DNA of 7,731 nt, taken from positions 1-7,731 of the forward strand of contig VBEQ01000003.1 of NCBI GenBank assembly GCA_005881235.1. The letters run 5' to 3'. Each line of letters opens with the position of its first letter. Position 1 is the first letter of the stretch. Made by a program: the position numbers and the translations under genes. This DNA comes from Chloroflexota bacterium (GTDB lineage Bacteria; Chloroflexota; Dormibacteria; CF-121). This document shows positions 1 to 5,236 of this stretch, one piece after another. Under the pieces are notes generated by a model, which saw only the letters and a list, made by a program, of their open reading frames with translations, ran no database searches and was not told the DNA's origin.

Positions 1-26
1 AGCTACCGGCCCCGGCCCGCAGTGCA

Positions 27-45
27 CGCGCGCTACGAGCGCGCG
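27..45 (-). terminator. GC-rich stem-loop after GH18 gene (weak terminator candidate)
   Basis: A perfect 8-bp stem (CGCGCGCT / AGCGCGCG, 27-34 and 38-45) has a 3-nt loop and lies about 40 nt past the stop of the minus-strand GH18 gene. No T-run follows on the minus strand, so a classical intrinsic terminator is not shown. It could be a 3'-end stabiliser or a chance product of GC-alternating sequence. Nothing else is recognised in 1-85. Confidence 0.3.
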
Positions 46-85
46 CGACGCCGCCAACAACATCTATATGAGCTGCTGTTTCCCT

Positions 86-1729
86 CTATCGGCGCGGCGG
101 GATCAGGTTCCAGAACGAAGGATCTTCGAAGCCGAGGCGCCAGACGCTGATCCCCTTCAGGCCGTACTCGTACATCAGCGGCAGCTTGCGCCGCAGGGTG
201 TCCGAGCTCTGTATCCAGAGCTCGTGGTGCACCCCGTAGACGTCGTAGCCGAAGTGCATCTCCTCCTCGACGGCATCGAGGGCGGGCGTCGCGCCATAAC
301 GCTGCGCGAGGATCATTGCATCGTCGTACGAGCTCGAGGTCAAGCGTCCGACGCCCGTCCAATCGTGATAGTAGGTTGGGAGGCCGAGCGTCGCCTTCTC
401 GGGGGGCACGCCCTGCAGCGAGAACTCCAGCGCCTGACGTATCCAGGGCGTCCCCGAGACGGCTCCCGGCGGCGTCACGCCATTGTGCTCGTCATAGGTC
501 ATGAAGGAGAGGAAATCGGCGGCCTTCGCAAGCGCGGCGAAGTCATAGGCTCCGGACCACTGCCGGAAATAGTCGAGCAGCGTCCCGCTCGCGCTGGCAT
601 CGCCTGGCAGTCTCGGAATGACCGCAATCGACAAGTTCAGACCGGCCGCGTGAAAGGCAGTGGCGCAGTCCTGCGTCAGCGCGGTCAGGAGGTCGCGGTC
701 GGTCCACCGGATCTGCTCGAAGTCCAGCTGAAACCCGGCGTAGCCGTAGGTCTTCGCTTCATTGACGAGGTTGGCGGCAAGGGCAGCGCGCCGGGCAGGA
801 TCCGCCAGGATCGCGTGGGCAACGTCGGGATCGACGTCCTTGTTGACGACAAGCGGAATAATCGCGACGCCGCCGGCATGCGCCGCGTCGATCACGTCGC
901 GTCGAGCGTACCCGGTGATGCTGCCGTCGGCGTTCGCGTCATACCAACCGGGGCTCAGCACGTCGATCTGGGGTAAGTGGGCGAGGAGGGAGGCGCGGCC
1001 CTCATCGGTATTGACGTAGTACATCTGGACCATGCGGCCCGGCAGGACTCGGGTCAGCGTCGAAGGGACGGTGAGCTCGGCACTCTGGCCCTGACGGCTC
1101 CACGTCCCATCGGCGGCCTGGATCCCCGGGTCGACCGTGACGGCGGCGTGGTCCGATAACGCAAAGCCGGTCGAGACCAGCTCGACGGTGCGGGCATTGC
1201 GCCAGGTGAACGTCGGATTTCCCGTCATCCGCAGGTGGGTCTGCGCCTGGGCGCGATCCGCCACCGCCCGCGAAAATTGGACGGTCGCCGCGAAGCTGGC
1301 TGGGCCGTCAACCTGCAGGTGATAGAGGCGCATCGACACCTCCGCGCTGAGCGGCGGGACAACCTGGAAGGCTGCGCGGACGTGCATCGCCCCGGCGGTC
1401 AGCTGGACGGTGTGCTTACTGCCCATGGGGAGCGGACCGGGAAGCGCGACGCGAAGGATCGTCGCCACGGGTGCGGCGGCGAGCGCGACCGGGCGGCCGT
1501 CCATGGAGAGCTGCCAGTCGCCCGGGCGCAATGCGCGGCTCACCCGGACGACCAGCTCGGGCCTGGGCGAGACCTGGGGCAATGGGGCGGACAGGATGGA
1601 GGCGCCGTCGAGATCCATGGCATCGACGTTGACCACCGGCACCGGGTTCAGCTCGGTGGCCGCCAGACCCCCCAACAGCAACATGCCGGTGGTGACGGCG
1701 CCGGCGCCCAGGAAGACCGGAAGGCGCAT
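86..1729 (-). CDS. Exported glycoside hydrolase family 18 protein (YaaH/SleL-like)
   Basis: This is a 547-residue protein. An uncleaved anchor or signal segment lies at about residues 7-25, followed by a low-complexity linker. A beta-rich region at about 128-222, with a YVDPGI-like pattern (TVDPGIQAADGTW), resembles a bacterial Ig-like (Big_5/SbsA type) domain. The GH18 barrel spans about 233-547. The catalytic strand motif is GFQLDFE (332-338), with D336 and the acid/base E338. The substrate-side motif MTYDEH (410-415) and the terminal GISVWRLGFEDPSFW are typical of the YaaH/SleL branch, which cleaves N-acetylglucosamine bonds in peptidoglycan or related glycans. The canonical DGxxxDxE has AG in place of DG here, but both catalytic acidic residues are present. 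It probably acts outside the membrane on cell-wall polymer; substrate is an inference. The ATG at 1729 is the only possible start, because an in-frame TGA lies nine codons upstream. No Shine-Dalgarno is visible. It is divergent from the zinc-ribbon gene at 1877. Confidence 0.88.
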   Translation of the reverse strand: MRLPVFLGAGAVTTGMLLLGGLAATELNPVPVVNVDAMDLDGASILSAPLPQVSPRPELVVRVSRALRPGDWQLSMDGRPVALAAAPVATILRVALPGPLPMGSKHTVQLTAGAMHVRAAFQVVPPLSAEVSMRLYHLQVDGPASFAATVQFSRAVADRAQAQTHLRMTGNPTFTWRNARTVELVSTGFALSDHAAVTVDPGIQAADGTWSRQGQSAELTVPSTLTRVLPGRMVQMYYVNTDEGRASLLAHLPQIDVLSPGWYDANADGSITGYARRDVIDAAHAGGVAIIPLVVNKDVDPDVAHAILADPARRAALAANLVNEAKTYGYAGFQLDFEQIRWTDRDLLTALTQDCATAFHAAGLNLSIAVIPRLPGDASASGTLLDYFRQWSGAYDFAALAKAADFLSFMTYDEHNGVTPPGAVSGTPWIRQALEFSLQGVPPEKATLGLPTYYHDWTGVGRLTSSSYDDAMILAQRYGATPALDAVEEEMHFGYDVYGVHHELWIQSSDTLRRKLPLMYEYGLKGISVWRLGFEDPSFWNLIPPRR

Positions 1730-1739
1730 GCCGGTCGCG

Positions 1740-1768
1740 AGTATCGTCGCGCGCCATCAGGACCGCAA
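1740..1768 (-). promoter_or_regulatory. Candidate promoter of the GH18 gene
   Basis: On the minus strand, TTGCGG (1763-1768) is followed by 17 nt and GATACT (1740-1745). The predicted start point is near 1733, giving a leader of only about 3-5 nt before ATG 1729. This fits the missing Shine-Dalgarno. The -35 matches only in TTG, so the call is tentative. Confidence 0.4.
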
Positions 1769-1864
1769 ACGATCGTCATGGCAGCAACTGAGGCTCAGCC
1801 GTTAGTGCTTTACGGCGTCCCTGCACTATCAGATTTGCTTCGTTTGTCGCCCGGGAATCAGGGG

Positions 1865-1870
1865 TAGGCT
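1865..1870 (+). promoter_or_regulatory. Candidate -10 box for a leaderless GTG start
   Basis: TAGGCT, of the TANNNT type, ends six nt before GTG 1877. This spacing would put the transcription start on the start codon itself. A weak TTGTCG lies 15 nt upstream (1844-1849). The rest of the 147-bp divergent gap shows nothing firm. Confidence 0.35.
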
Positions 1871-1876
1871 GATGGC

Positions 1877-2200
1877 GTGGACAACATGCTCGATATCCTT
1901 CGCCGCCAGGCGGGCCGCTTTCAGTGCCCCAAATGCGGGCAAAGCCTGGCCGACTGCCAGCTCGAGATGGTGGCGCATCACGATGACCAGTCCCTGGTCA
2001 AGGTGACCTGCGTGCATTGCCAGGACGTCCGCGTGATCGCGGTCGCGATCGCCACCGAGGCCGAGACCGCGCCGGTGGTCGACGACGTTCGGGACCAGCC
2101 TGTCGATGAGCTCGGGGCGCCGATCACGCCCGACGACGTGCTCGATGCGCGGCTGGCGCTCGCCGCCTTCGAAGGCGACTTCGCCAGCCTGCTGCGCTGA
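1877..2200 (+). CDS. Small zinc-ribbon protein of unknown function
   Basis: This is a 107-residue soluble protein with no signal peptide or membrane segment. C17-P-K-C20 and C45-V-H-C48 form a plausible four-cysteine zinc ribbon, and an extra C27 lies between them. The linker at 60-85 is acidic and rich in D and E. The C-terminal segment (about 84-107, with ITPDDVLDARLAL and a final FASLL) looks helical and could be a docking motif. The start is GTG 1877, where a TAGGCT box six nt upstream suggests leaderless translation. ATG 1886 (residue 4) is the alternative. An in-frame TAG at 1865 rules out a longer form. I do not recognise the family. A nucleic-acid or protein-interaction role is the usual guess for such ribbons, but nothing here proves it. 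Confidence 0.75.
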   Translation: MDNMLDILRRQAGRFQCPKCGQSLADCQLEMVAHHDDQSLVKVTCVHCQDVRVIAVAIATEAETAPVVDDVRDQPVDELGAPITPDDVLDARLALAAFEGDFASLLR

Positions 2201-2273
2201 CCCCTGTCACCAGGTCGTAACAATCCGCTCGGCCAACCTCCCAGGGCTGTGTCAAAGCAGACACCGCCGCCGC

Positions 2274-2302
2274 TGGACTTAACCCAGCCTCGACTTTAAG
2301 AT
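2274..2302 (+). promoter_or_regulatory. Promoter of the C39-like peptidase gene
   Basis: TGGACT (2274-2279), a 17-nt spacer and TAAGAT (2297-2302) match the -35/-10 consensus at 4/6 each. The -10 ends seven nt before GTG 2310, so transcription should begin on the start codon and the mRNA should be leaderless. The 109-bp gap from 2201 holds no clear terminator. Confidence 0.6.
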
Positions 2303-2309
2303 TGGGCCC

Positions 2310-2930
2310 GTGAAGCGGGGGTGGCGCCGTGCGCTGGGGGCGAGCGTGCTGGCGCTTGCAGCATGGTCGACTGCCGGGCTTTCGGTTACCGCCGCTGCGG
2401 CCGTCCCCACCTTCAGCCAGCGGTCGCACCAGTGGTCGCGCGACGCGCTGGGGAGCGATCCGATCGACACCATCGGCTCAGCCGGTTGCGCCCTGACCGC
2501 GGTCACGATGGTGACGGCGGCCTACGGCTACTCGACCAACCCGCAACAGCTGAACCGCTGGCTCACCGAGCACGGCGGCTACATCGAGAACGATTTGTTG
2601 CTGTGGCGCCAGGCGGGCGCCGCTACGCAAGGCTCCGTCCGCTGGCAATGGCTCCACGTGCCGGGCATCGTGTCACAGCTCAAGACTGGCGACCAGGACA
2701 TCGAGGACCTTCCCCCGCAGTCACTGGTTGAAGCACAGCTCGACGCGGGCCGGCTCGTCGTGGCTGAGGTGCGACTCTATGGCGGGATGCACTTCGTCGT
2801 GATCACCGGGCACAGCGGCCACATCCTTAATATCAACGACCCCTGGTATGGCGACCGCACAACGCTGCAGGCGCGCTACGGCAACTACCAGCAGGCGGTG
2901 CATTCGGCGCAGATCTACTACCGCGGCTAG
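2310..2930 (+). CDS. Secreted C39-like cysteine peptidase (Peptidase_C39_2 type)
   Basis: This is a 206-residue protein with a clear signal peptide: KRGWRR, then a hydrophobic core at about 8-31 ending in TAAAA. The mature part is a single papain-like C39 domain. Q37 or Q41 is a candidate oxyanion residue. C60 in GSAGCALTA is the nucleophile, H161 in GGMHFVVITG is the general base, and N176/D177 in NINDPWYGD is the third catalytic position. The length is usual for stand-alone C39_2 proteins. There is no ABC transporter domain, so this is not a bacteriocin exporter. Its substrate is unknown; cell-wall peptide or extracellular protein processing is an inference. The GTG start is set by the leaderless promoter. 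It converges with the next gene, with only nine bp between the stop codons and no terminator there. Confidence 0.85.
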   Translation: MKRGWRRALGASVLALAAWSTAGLSVTAAAAVPTFSQRSHQWSRDALGSDPIDTIGSAGCALTAVTMVTAAYGYSTNPQQLNRWLTEHGGYIENDLLLWRQAGAATQGSVRWQWLHVPGIVSQLKTGDQDIEDLPPQSLVEAQLDAGRLVVAEVRLYGGMHFVVITGHSGHILNINDPWYGDRTTLQARYGNYQQAVHSAQIYYRG

Positions 2931-2939
2931 GACACCGGC

Positions 2940-3431
2940 TCAGGCGGCGGTAGCCAGCTCATCGTCGTAACCGGCGGCACCCCACTGCCGAGTCCGCTGG
3001 GCGAGGGCGGCGCAGAGGTTCTCGAAGGTATCCTCCCGGAAGAGCGCCCGATCCAGCTTCAGCACCTGGGTGCCCGCGGCGATCTCCAGATGGCCGCCCT
3101 TGCGGGTGATGACCTGGTTCATCCCCTGCACCCGGTTCCATGGAATCAGGCGGGGTTCGCGATTGAGCCAGCCGTGGCCGACCGGCCGGAGCGCGACCCC
3201 TTCGCCAGTGACGATCACTTCCGTCCACTCGATGAAAAAGCTGTGGAAGAGCAAACCGAGGCTGAAGGCCATGCCACAGCCCATCGCAATCGCGAGGGCG
3301 GCGAAGGATCCACTGTGGGTCTCCGAAATCTCGACGACGGCCAGCACAAAGCCCAGGGCACACGCCGCGATCGGCACGCCGGGCCAGAGGATCACGAGGC
3401 GGTTCAGCGGGCTATCTGGCCGAAAGCTCAT
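2940..3431 (-). CDS. Two-TM membrane protein with bacterial PH-like C-terminal domain
   Basis: This is a 163-residue protein. Two hydrophobic helices lie at about residues 12-35 and 41-66. They are followed by WTEVIVTGEGVALRP, then RLIPWNRVQGM and a beta-rich stretch to about 125, ending in a helix (FENLCAALAQRTRQ). The order of two TM helices, then a short beta-barrel with an 'IPW-x-x-V' turn and a closing helix, is that of bacterial PH / DUF304 / YcxB-like proteins. No enzymatic motif is present. The function is not known; such proteins are often membrane-stress or scaffold components. The gene lies 106 bp downstream of MerR 1 on the same strand and may be the third gene of that operon. No strong own promoter or Shine-Dalgarno was found before ATG 3431. 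Confidence 0.65.
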   Translation of the reverse strand: MSFRPDSPLNRLVILWPGVPIAACALGFVLAVVEISETHSGSFAALAIAMGCGMAFSLGLLFHSFFIEWTEVIVTGEGVALRPVGHGWLNREPRLIPWNRVQGMNQVITRKGGHLEIAAGTQVLKLDRALFREDTFENLCAALAQRTRQWGAAGYDDELATAA

Positions 3432-3521
3432 GCGTGCTCATACCGTATCGGCGCAGATCGAAGCCAACATTTCGGCAATCGATTCGCCGCAAAGATGTTT
3501 CCGGTGCGTCACGCGTCGCCC

Positions 3522-3535
3522 CGCGCTTTCGCGCG
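3522..3535 (-). other. GNRA-capped stem-loop after MerR 1
   Basis: On the minus strand CGCGC-GAAA-GCGCG folds as a 5-bp stem with a GAAA tetraloop, starting two nt after the MerR 1 stop codon. There is no U-tract, so it is more likely an mRNA 3'-protecting or processing hairpin, or a partial terminator, than a full stop. Confidence 0.35.
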
Positions 3536-3537
3536 TA

Positions 3538-3885
3538 TTAGACGTCCAGTTCTTTGACGTCGAGATCGCGTAATTCGGGCGGCGCAGAGAGCCCGTTATC
3601 GACCAGGATGCGCAGCAACCGCAGCACGTAGCGGGCGCCGTTCAGGTTGACCCCGTGCTGGCGGGTCAGCGTCTGGATCGCCTGCAGCTTGCGGATGTCT
3701 CGCTGCGAGAACCGTCGCCGGTTGGTCGATGTCCGCTTGGGAACGACGAGGCCGAGGTGCTCGTACATCATCAGCGTCCGCGGATGCGTCTGCAGAATCT
3801 CCGACGCGACGCTGATGGTATAGATCGGCTTATCGAGCGAGAGGCTCGTATCGCTGGGTGCGCGGCGGGTTACTCCTTTAGCCAA
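3538..3885 (-). CDS. MerR-family regulator 1 (HspR-like)
   Basis: This is a 115-residue MerR winged-helix regulator. The helix-turn-helix and recognition helix lie at about 22-48 (YTISVASEIL, HPRTLMMYEHLGLV). The wing lies at about 50-60 (KRTSTNRRRFS), and the linker helices at about 61-98. The YEHLGLVVPKRT segment and short C-terminus are close to HspR, the repressor of dnaK operons in actinobacteria, but no chaperone gene is present here. There is no cysteine, so a metal or redox sensor is unlikely. The C-terminal dimerisation helix is followed by the signature ELRDLDVKELDV, shared with MerR 2. The start is TTG 3885, which overlaps the receiver gene by 16 bp. AAGGA lies about eight nt upstream inside that gene. 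Translation is therefore probably coupled to the receiver, and both should be made together. Confidence 0.85.
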   Translation of the reverse strand: MAKGVTRRAPSDTSLSLDKPIYTISVASEILQTHPRTLMMYEHLGLVVPKRTSTNRRRFSQRDIRKLQAIQTLTRQHGVNLNGARYVLRLLRILVDNGLSAPPELRDLDVKELDV

Positions 3886-4307
3886 TCCTCGATTCCTTCT
3901 GAGAGGCTGGTCGGCGTCGTGCGCGCTTTGATGAGGTACTCGTGCGCTCCCAGCCGCAGCCCTCGCGCGACCAGGTCTTCTTCATCGTAATTAGAGAGGA
4001 TGATAACCGGAATCTCGCGCGTCTTATCCTGCGCTCGCAATTTCCTCAAAACCTCGAGTCCGTCCATTTTGGGCAGACGGATATCGAGAAAGATGATGTC
4101 CGGCTTCAGATCGCTCGCCTTCTTGAGGCCTTCCTCGCCGTCGAGCGCGGTGTTGACGCGGTAGCCATCGAGCTCGAGCTTGAGACGGTACATCTCGAGG
4201 ACAGACGGATCGTCTTCCACGAGGAGAACATCGACCAGGTCCTCATCGGCCTGGGCCGCCTGACTGGCAGGGCTCGCGCCGGCGCTGCGGCGCGTCTTAC
4301 TTTCCAT
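3870..4307 (-). CDS. Stand-alone response-regulator receiver protein
   Basis: This is a 145-residue protein consisting of a polar N-terminal tail (1-24) and one receiver (REC) domain, with no output domain. The acidic pocket is VLLVEDD (E31, D32, D33). The phospho-acceptor is D75 in IIFLDIRLPKMDG. The switch residue is S105 in IILSNY, and K127 in YLIKART completes the active site. The LKLELDGY and PxMDG patterns are of the CheY/PilG type. It presumably receives phosphate from a histidine kinase encoded elsewhere and signals by protein contact. The overlapping MerR 1 is the obvious candidate partner (inference). ATG 4307 is preceded by AAGGGGAG (4312-4319) with a 4-nt gap. Two promoters can serve it: TATACT at 4330-4335 and the consensus promoter at 4538-4566. 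Confidence 0.9.
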   Translation of the reverse strand: MESKTRRSAGASPASQAAQADEDLVDVLLVEDDPSVLEMYRLKLELDGYRVNTALDGEEGLKKASDLKPDIIFLDIRLPKMDGLEVLRKLRAQDKTREIPVIILSNYDEEDLVARGLRLGAHEYLIKARTTPTSLSEGIEDWLKE

Positions 4308-4320
4308 AACACTCCCCTTG

Positions 4321-4349
4321 GCGCGAAGCAGTATAGACGAACTTCGCGC
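4321..4349 (-). promoter_or_regulatory. Proximal receiver-gene promoter inside a perfect inverted repeat (operator candidate)
   Basis: The minus strand has a TATACT -10 box at 4330-4335, with its start point expected near 4323, about 16 nt before ATG 4307. Perfect 8-bp arms GCGCGAAG (4321-4328) and CTTCGCGC (4342-4349) flank it. They are 21 bp centre to centre, close to two helical turns, so both arms face one side of the helix. No good -35 is seen. A dimeric regulator bound here would cover the promoter. Alternatively the arms form an RNA hairpin in the transcript from the upstream promoter. Confidence 0.55.
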
Positions 4350-4479
4350 ATCTCGCGACGTTTACGGGAAGCAATACGTCGGACTCCTTACAGGGCATAC
4401 GCTTACGTCTCAAACGCTCGGACGGTACGTCCCGCGCCCCTCGCGTGGAGCGATGCCCCGACGGGCCGACAATCCCCGG

Positions 4480-4508
4480 AAAAGTTAAGGCCCTCCGAAG
4501 GGAGGGCC
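4480..4508 (-). terminator. Intrinsic terminator or attenuator upstream of the receiver gene
   Basis: On the minus strand GGCCCTCC-CTTC-GGAGGGCC (4489-4508) is a perfect 8-bp stem, and it is followed by TTAACTTTT. It lies only about 20-25 nt after the predicted start of the consensus promoter. It could terminate MerR 2 read-through, end a very short RNA, or attenuate the receiver operon. The first U-tract is interrupted by AAC, so termination may be partial. Confidence 0.6.
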
Positions 4509-4534
4509 CGAAGAGGGGGGCAAAAGAACTAACT
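4480..4534 (-). ncRNA. Candidate short leader RNA / small RNA (~50-55 nt)
   Basis: The consensus promoter should start transcription near 4530-4534, and the hairpin with its T-rich tail ends at about 4480. The RNA would begin AGUUAGUUCUUUUGCC and carry a C/U-rich stretch before the hairpin. Its 5' AGUUAG (4529-4534) can pair with the UUAACU that follows the hairpin (4483-4488), closing the whole RNA as one domain. The C-rich segment could pair with purine-rich ribosome binding sites, as C-rich small RNAs do in Firmicutes. This is an inference. I recognise no known RNA family. The remaining leader to 4308 forms further small hairpins, for example GGACG/CGTCC at 4420-4432. Confidence 0.35.
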
Positions 4535-4537
4535 CGG

Positions 4538-4566
4538 ATTATAGGCAGGGGCTGATGCCTTGTCAA
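4538..4566 (-). promoter_or_regulatory. Perfect consensus sigma-70 promoter
   Basis: On the minus strand TTGACA (4561-4566), exactly 17 nt, then TATAAT (4538-4543): 12 of 12 consensus bases at optimal spacing. Arms AGGCA (4543-4547) and TGCCT (4556-4560) form an inverted repeat that fills the spacer, where MerR-family operators usually sit. The promoter is 231 bp upstream of the receiver ATG, so it gives a long leader, unlike the very short leaders elsewhere in the window. Confidence 0.85.
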
Positions 4567-4615
4567 CACCGAGACAGTAAGGAAGTATCCTGCCGCCACT
4601 GTCGATAACGTGCTA

Positions 4616-4633
4616 CCGCGTTGCAAAACGCGG
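4616..4633 (-). other. Stem-loop just after MerR 2 stop codon
   Basis: On the minus strand CCGCGTT-TTGC-AACGCGG is a perfect 7-bp stem with a 4-nt loop, ten nt beyond the MerR 2 stop. No T-tract follows on that strand. It may be a weak terminator or 3' stabiliser that hands termination to the hairpin at 4489-4508. Confidence 0.4.
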
Positions 4634-4643
4634 CGCAAAAATT

Positions 4644-4991
4644 CTAAACGTCCAGCTGCGAAACGTCGATGTCGCGCAGCTCGACGGGCGAGGGAAGCTG
4701 ATGCTCCTGTAGCAGCTTGAGCAGCTTCAGGATGTAGCGAACACCGGCCAGGTTGACCGAGTGATGCCGGGTCAGCTTCTGGATGGTTTGCAGTTTCATG
4801 ACGTCGCGCTGCGAGAACCGTCGGCGGTTAGTCGAGGTGCGCTTGGGGACGACGAGGCCCAGGTGCTCGTACATCATGAGCGTGCGCGGATGCGTTTCGA
4901 GGATCTCGGAGGCTACGCTGATGGTGTAGATCGGTTTGTCGAGGGAGATATTCGTGTCGCGCCGAGTATCACGCTTGACGACGGTTGCCAT
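4644..4991 (-). CDS. MerR-family regulator 2 (HspR-like paralogue)
   Basis: This is a 115-residue winged-helix MerR protein that aligns without gaps to MerR 1 over its full length: about 83 identities by hand count. Residues 16-63, which hold the HTH and wing, differ at a single position, so the two should recognise the same or nearly the same DNA site. Differences cluster in the N-terminal arm (3-15) and the C-terminal helix (84-103), the dimerisation and effector part. No cysteine is present. The ATG at 4991 is preferred over ATG 5006. It has GGAGG (4997-5001) five nt upstream, and it matches the paralogue's N-terminus exactly. It is divergent from the CsbD-like gene and upstream of the receiver/MerR 1 pair. 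A role as a stress-gene regulator or autoregulator fits the family and context but is an inference. Confidence 0.87.
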   Translation of the reverse strand: MATVVKRDTRRDTNISLDKPIYTISVASEILETHPRTLMMYEHLGLVVPKRTSTNRRRFSQRDVMKLQTIQKLTRHHSVNLAGVRYILKLLKLLQEHQLPSPVELRDIDVSQLDV

Positions 4992-5074
4992 AGGAGCCTC
5001 CATCATGTGTCTGCCTCCGGGTCTTGAATACGGCGAGCGCCGCGTGATATCTGCGACCGGCGGAAATCCTCCCG

Positions 5075-5103
5075 AGTATAGGGACCCGACCGCCCCAGCT
5101 CAA
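5075..5103 (-). promoter_or_regulatory. Promoter of MerR 2
   Basis: On the minus strand TTGAGC (5098-5103), 17 nt, then TATACT (5075-5080), matching 4/6 and 5/6. The start near 5068 gives a leader of about 77 nt. Short arms TCCC/GGGA (5070-5073, 5081-5084) flank the -10, a weaker echo of the dyad around the receiver promoter's identical TATACT. Confidence 0.55.
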
Positions 5104-5161
5104 CACACGTTTCGTAAATAGATGTGAACTCACTTGAAGGCCCAGCTCCACGCTCACGTTG

Positions 5162-5190
5162 TAGACGGAATCATGGTGCCCCACTATAAT
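5162..5190 (+). promoter_or_regulatory. Promoter of the CsbD-like gene
   Basis: TAGACG (5162-5167), 17 nt and a perfect TATAAT (5185-5190) put the start near 5197, with a leader of about 40 nt. Between this and the divergent MerR 2 promoter lies the imperfect palindrome ATGTGAACTCACTT (5122-5135), a possible shared operator. Confidence 0.6.
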
Positions 5191-5236
5191 ATTTTGTAAC
5201 AGGCGCCGTATCGCGCTGAAAAAGCGGAGGTGCAGC

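Noticed and set aside
68..976. Long plus-strand open frame of 302 codons
   Set aside because: It lies antisense to the GH18 gene, whose family motifs and codon use are convincing. The plus-frame product is Arg/Gly-rich with no recognisable domain.
1788..1798. CTGAG-G-CTCAG palindrome in the GH18/zinc-ribbon divergent gap
   Set aside because: The arms are short (5 bp) and do not align well with either promoter; it is not strong enough to call an operator.
2310..2930. Bacteriocin exporter, suggested by the C39 fold
   Set aside because: There is no ABC transporter or TM domain and no double-glycine precursor gene nearby; the protein is a secreted single domain.
3090..3573. Plus-strand frames opposite the PH-like gene
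   Set aside because: No domain signal, and the minus frame has a clean TM pair and a PH-like pattern.
4308..4537. Known riboswitch in the receiver-gene leader
   Set aside because: I could not match the leader to any conserved riboswitch core (c-di-GMP, SAM, TPP, cobalamin or similar); only unassigned small hairpins are seen.
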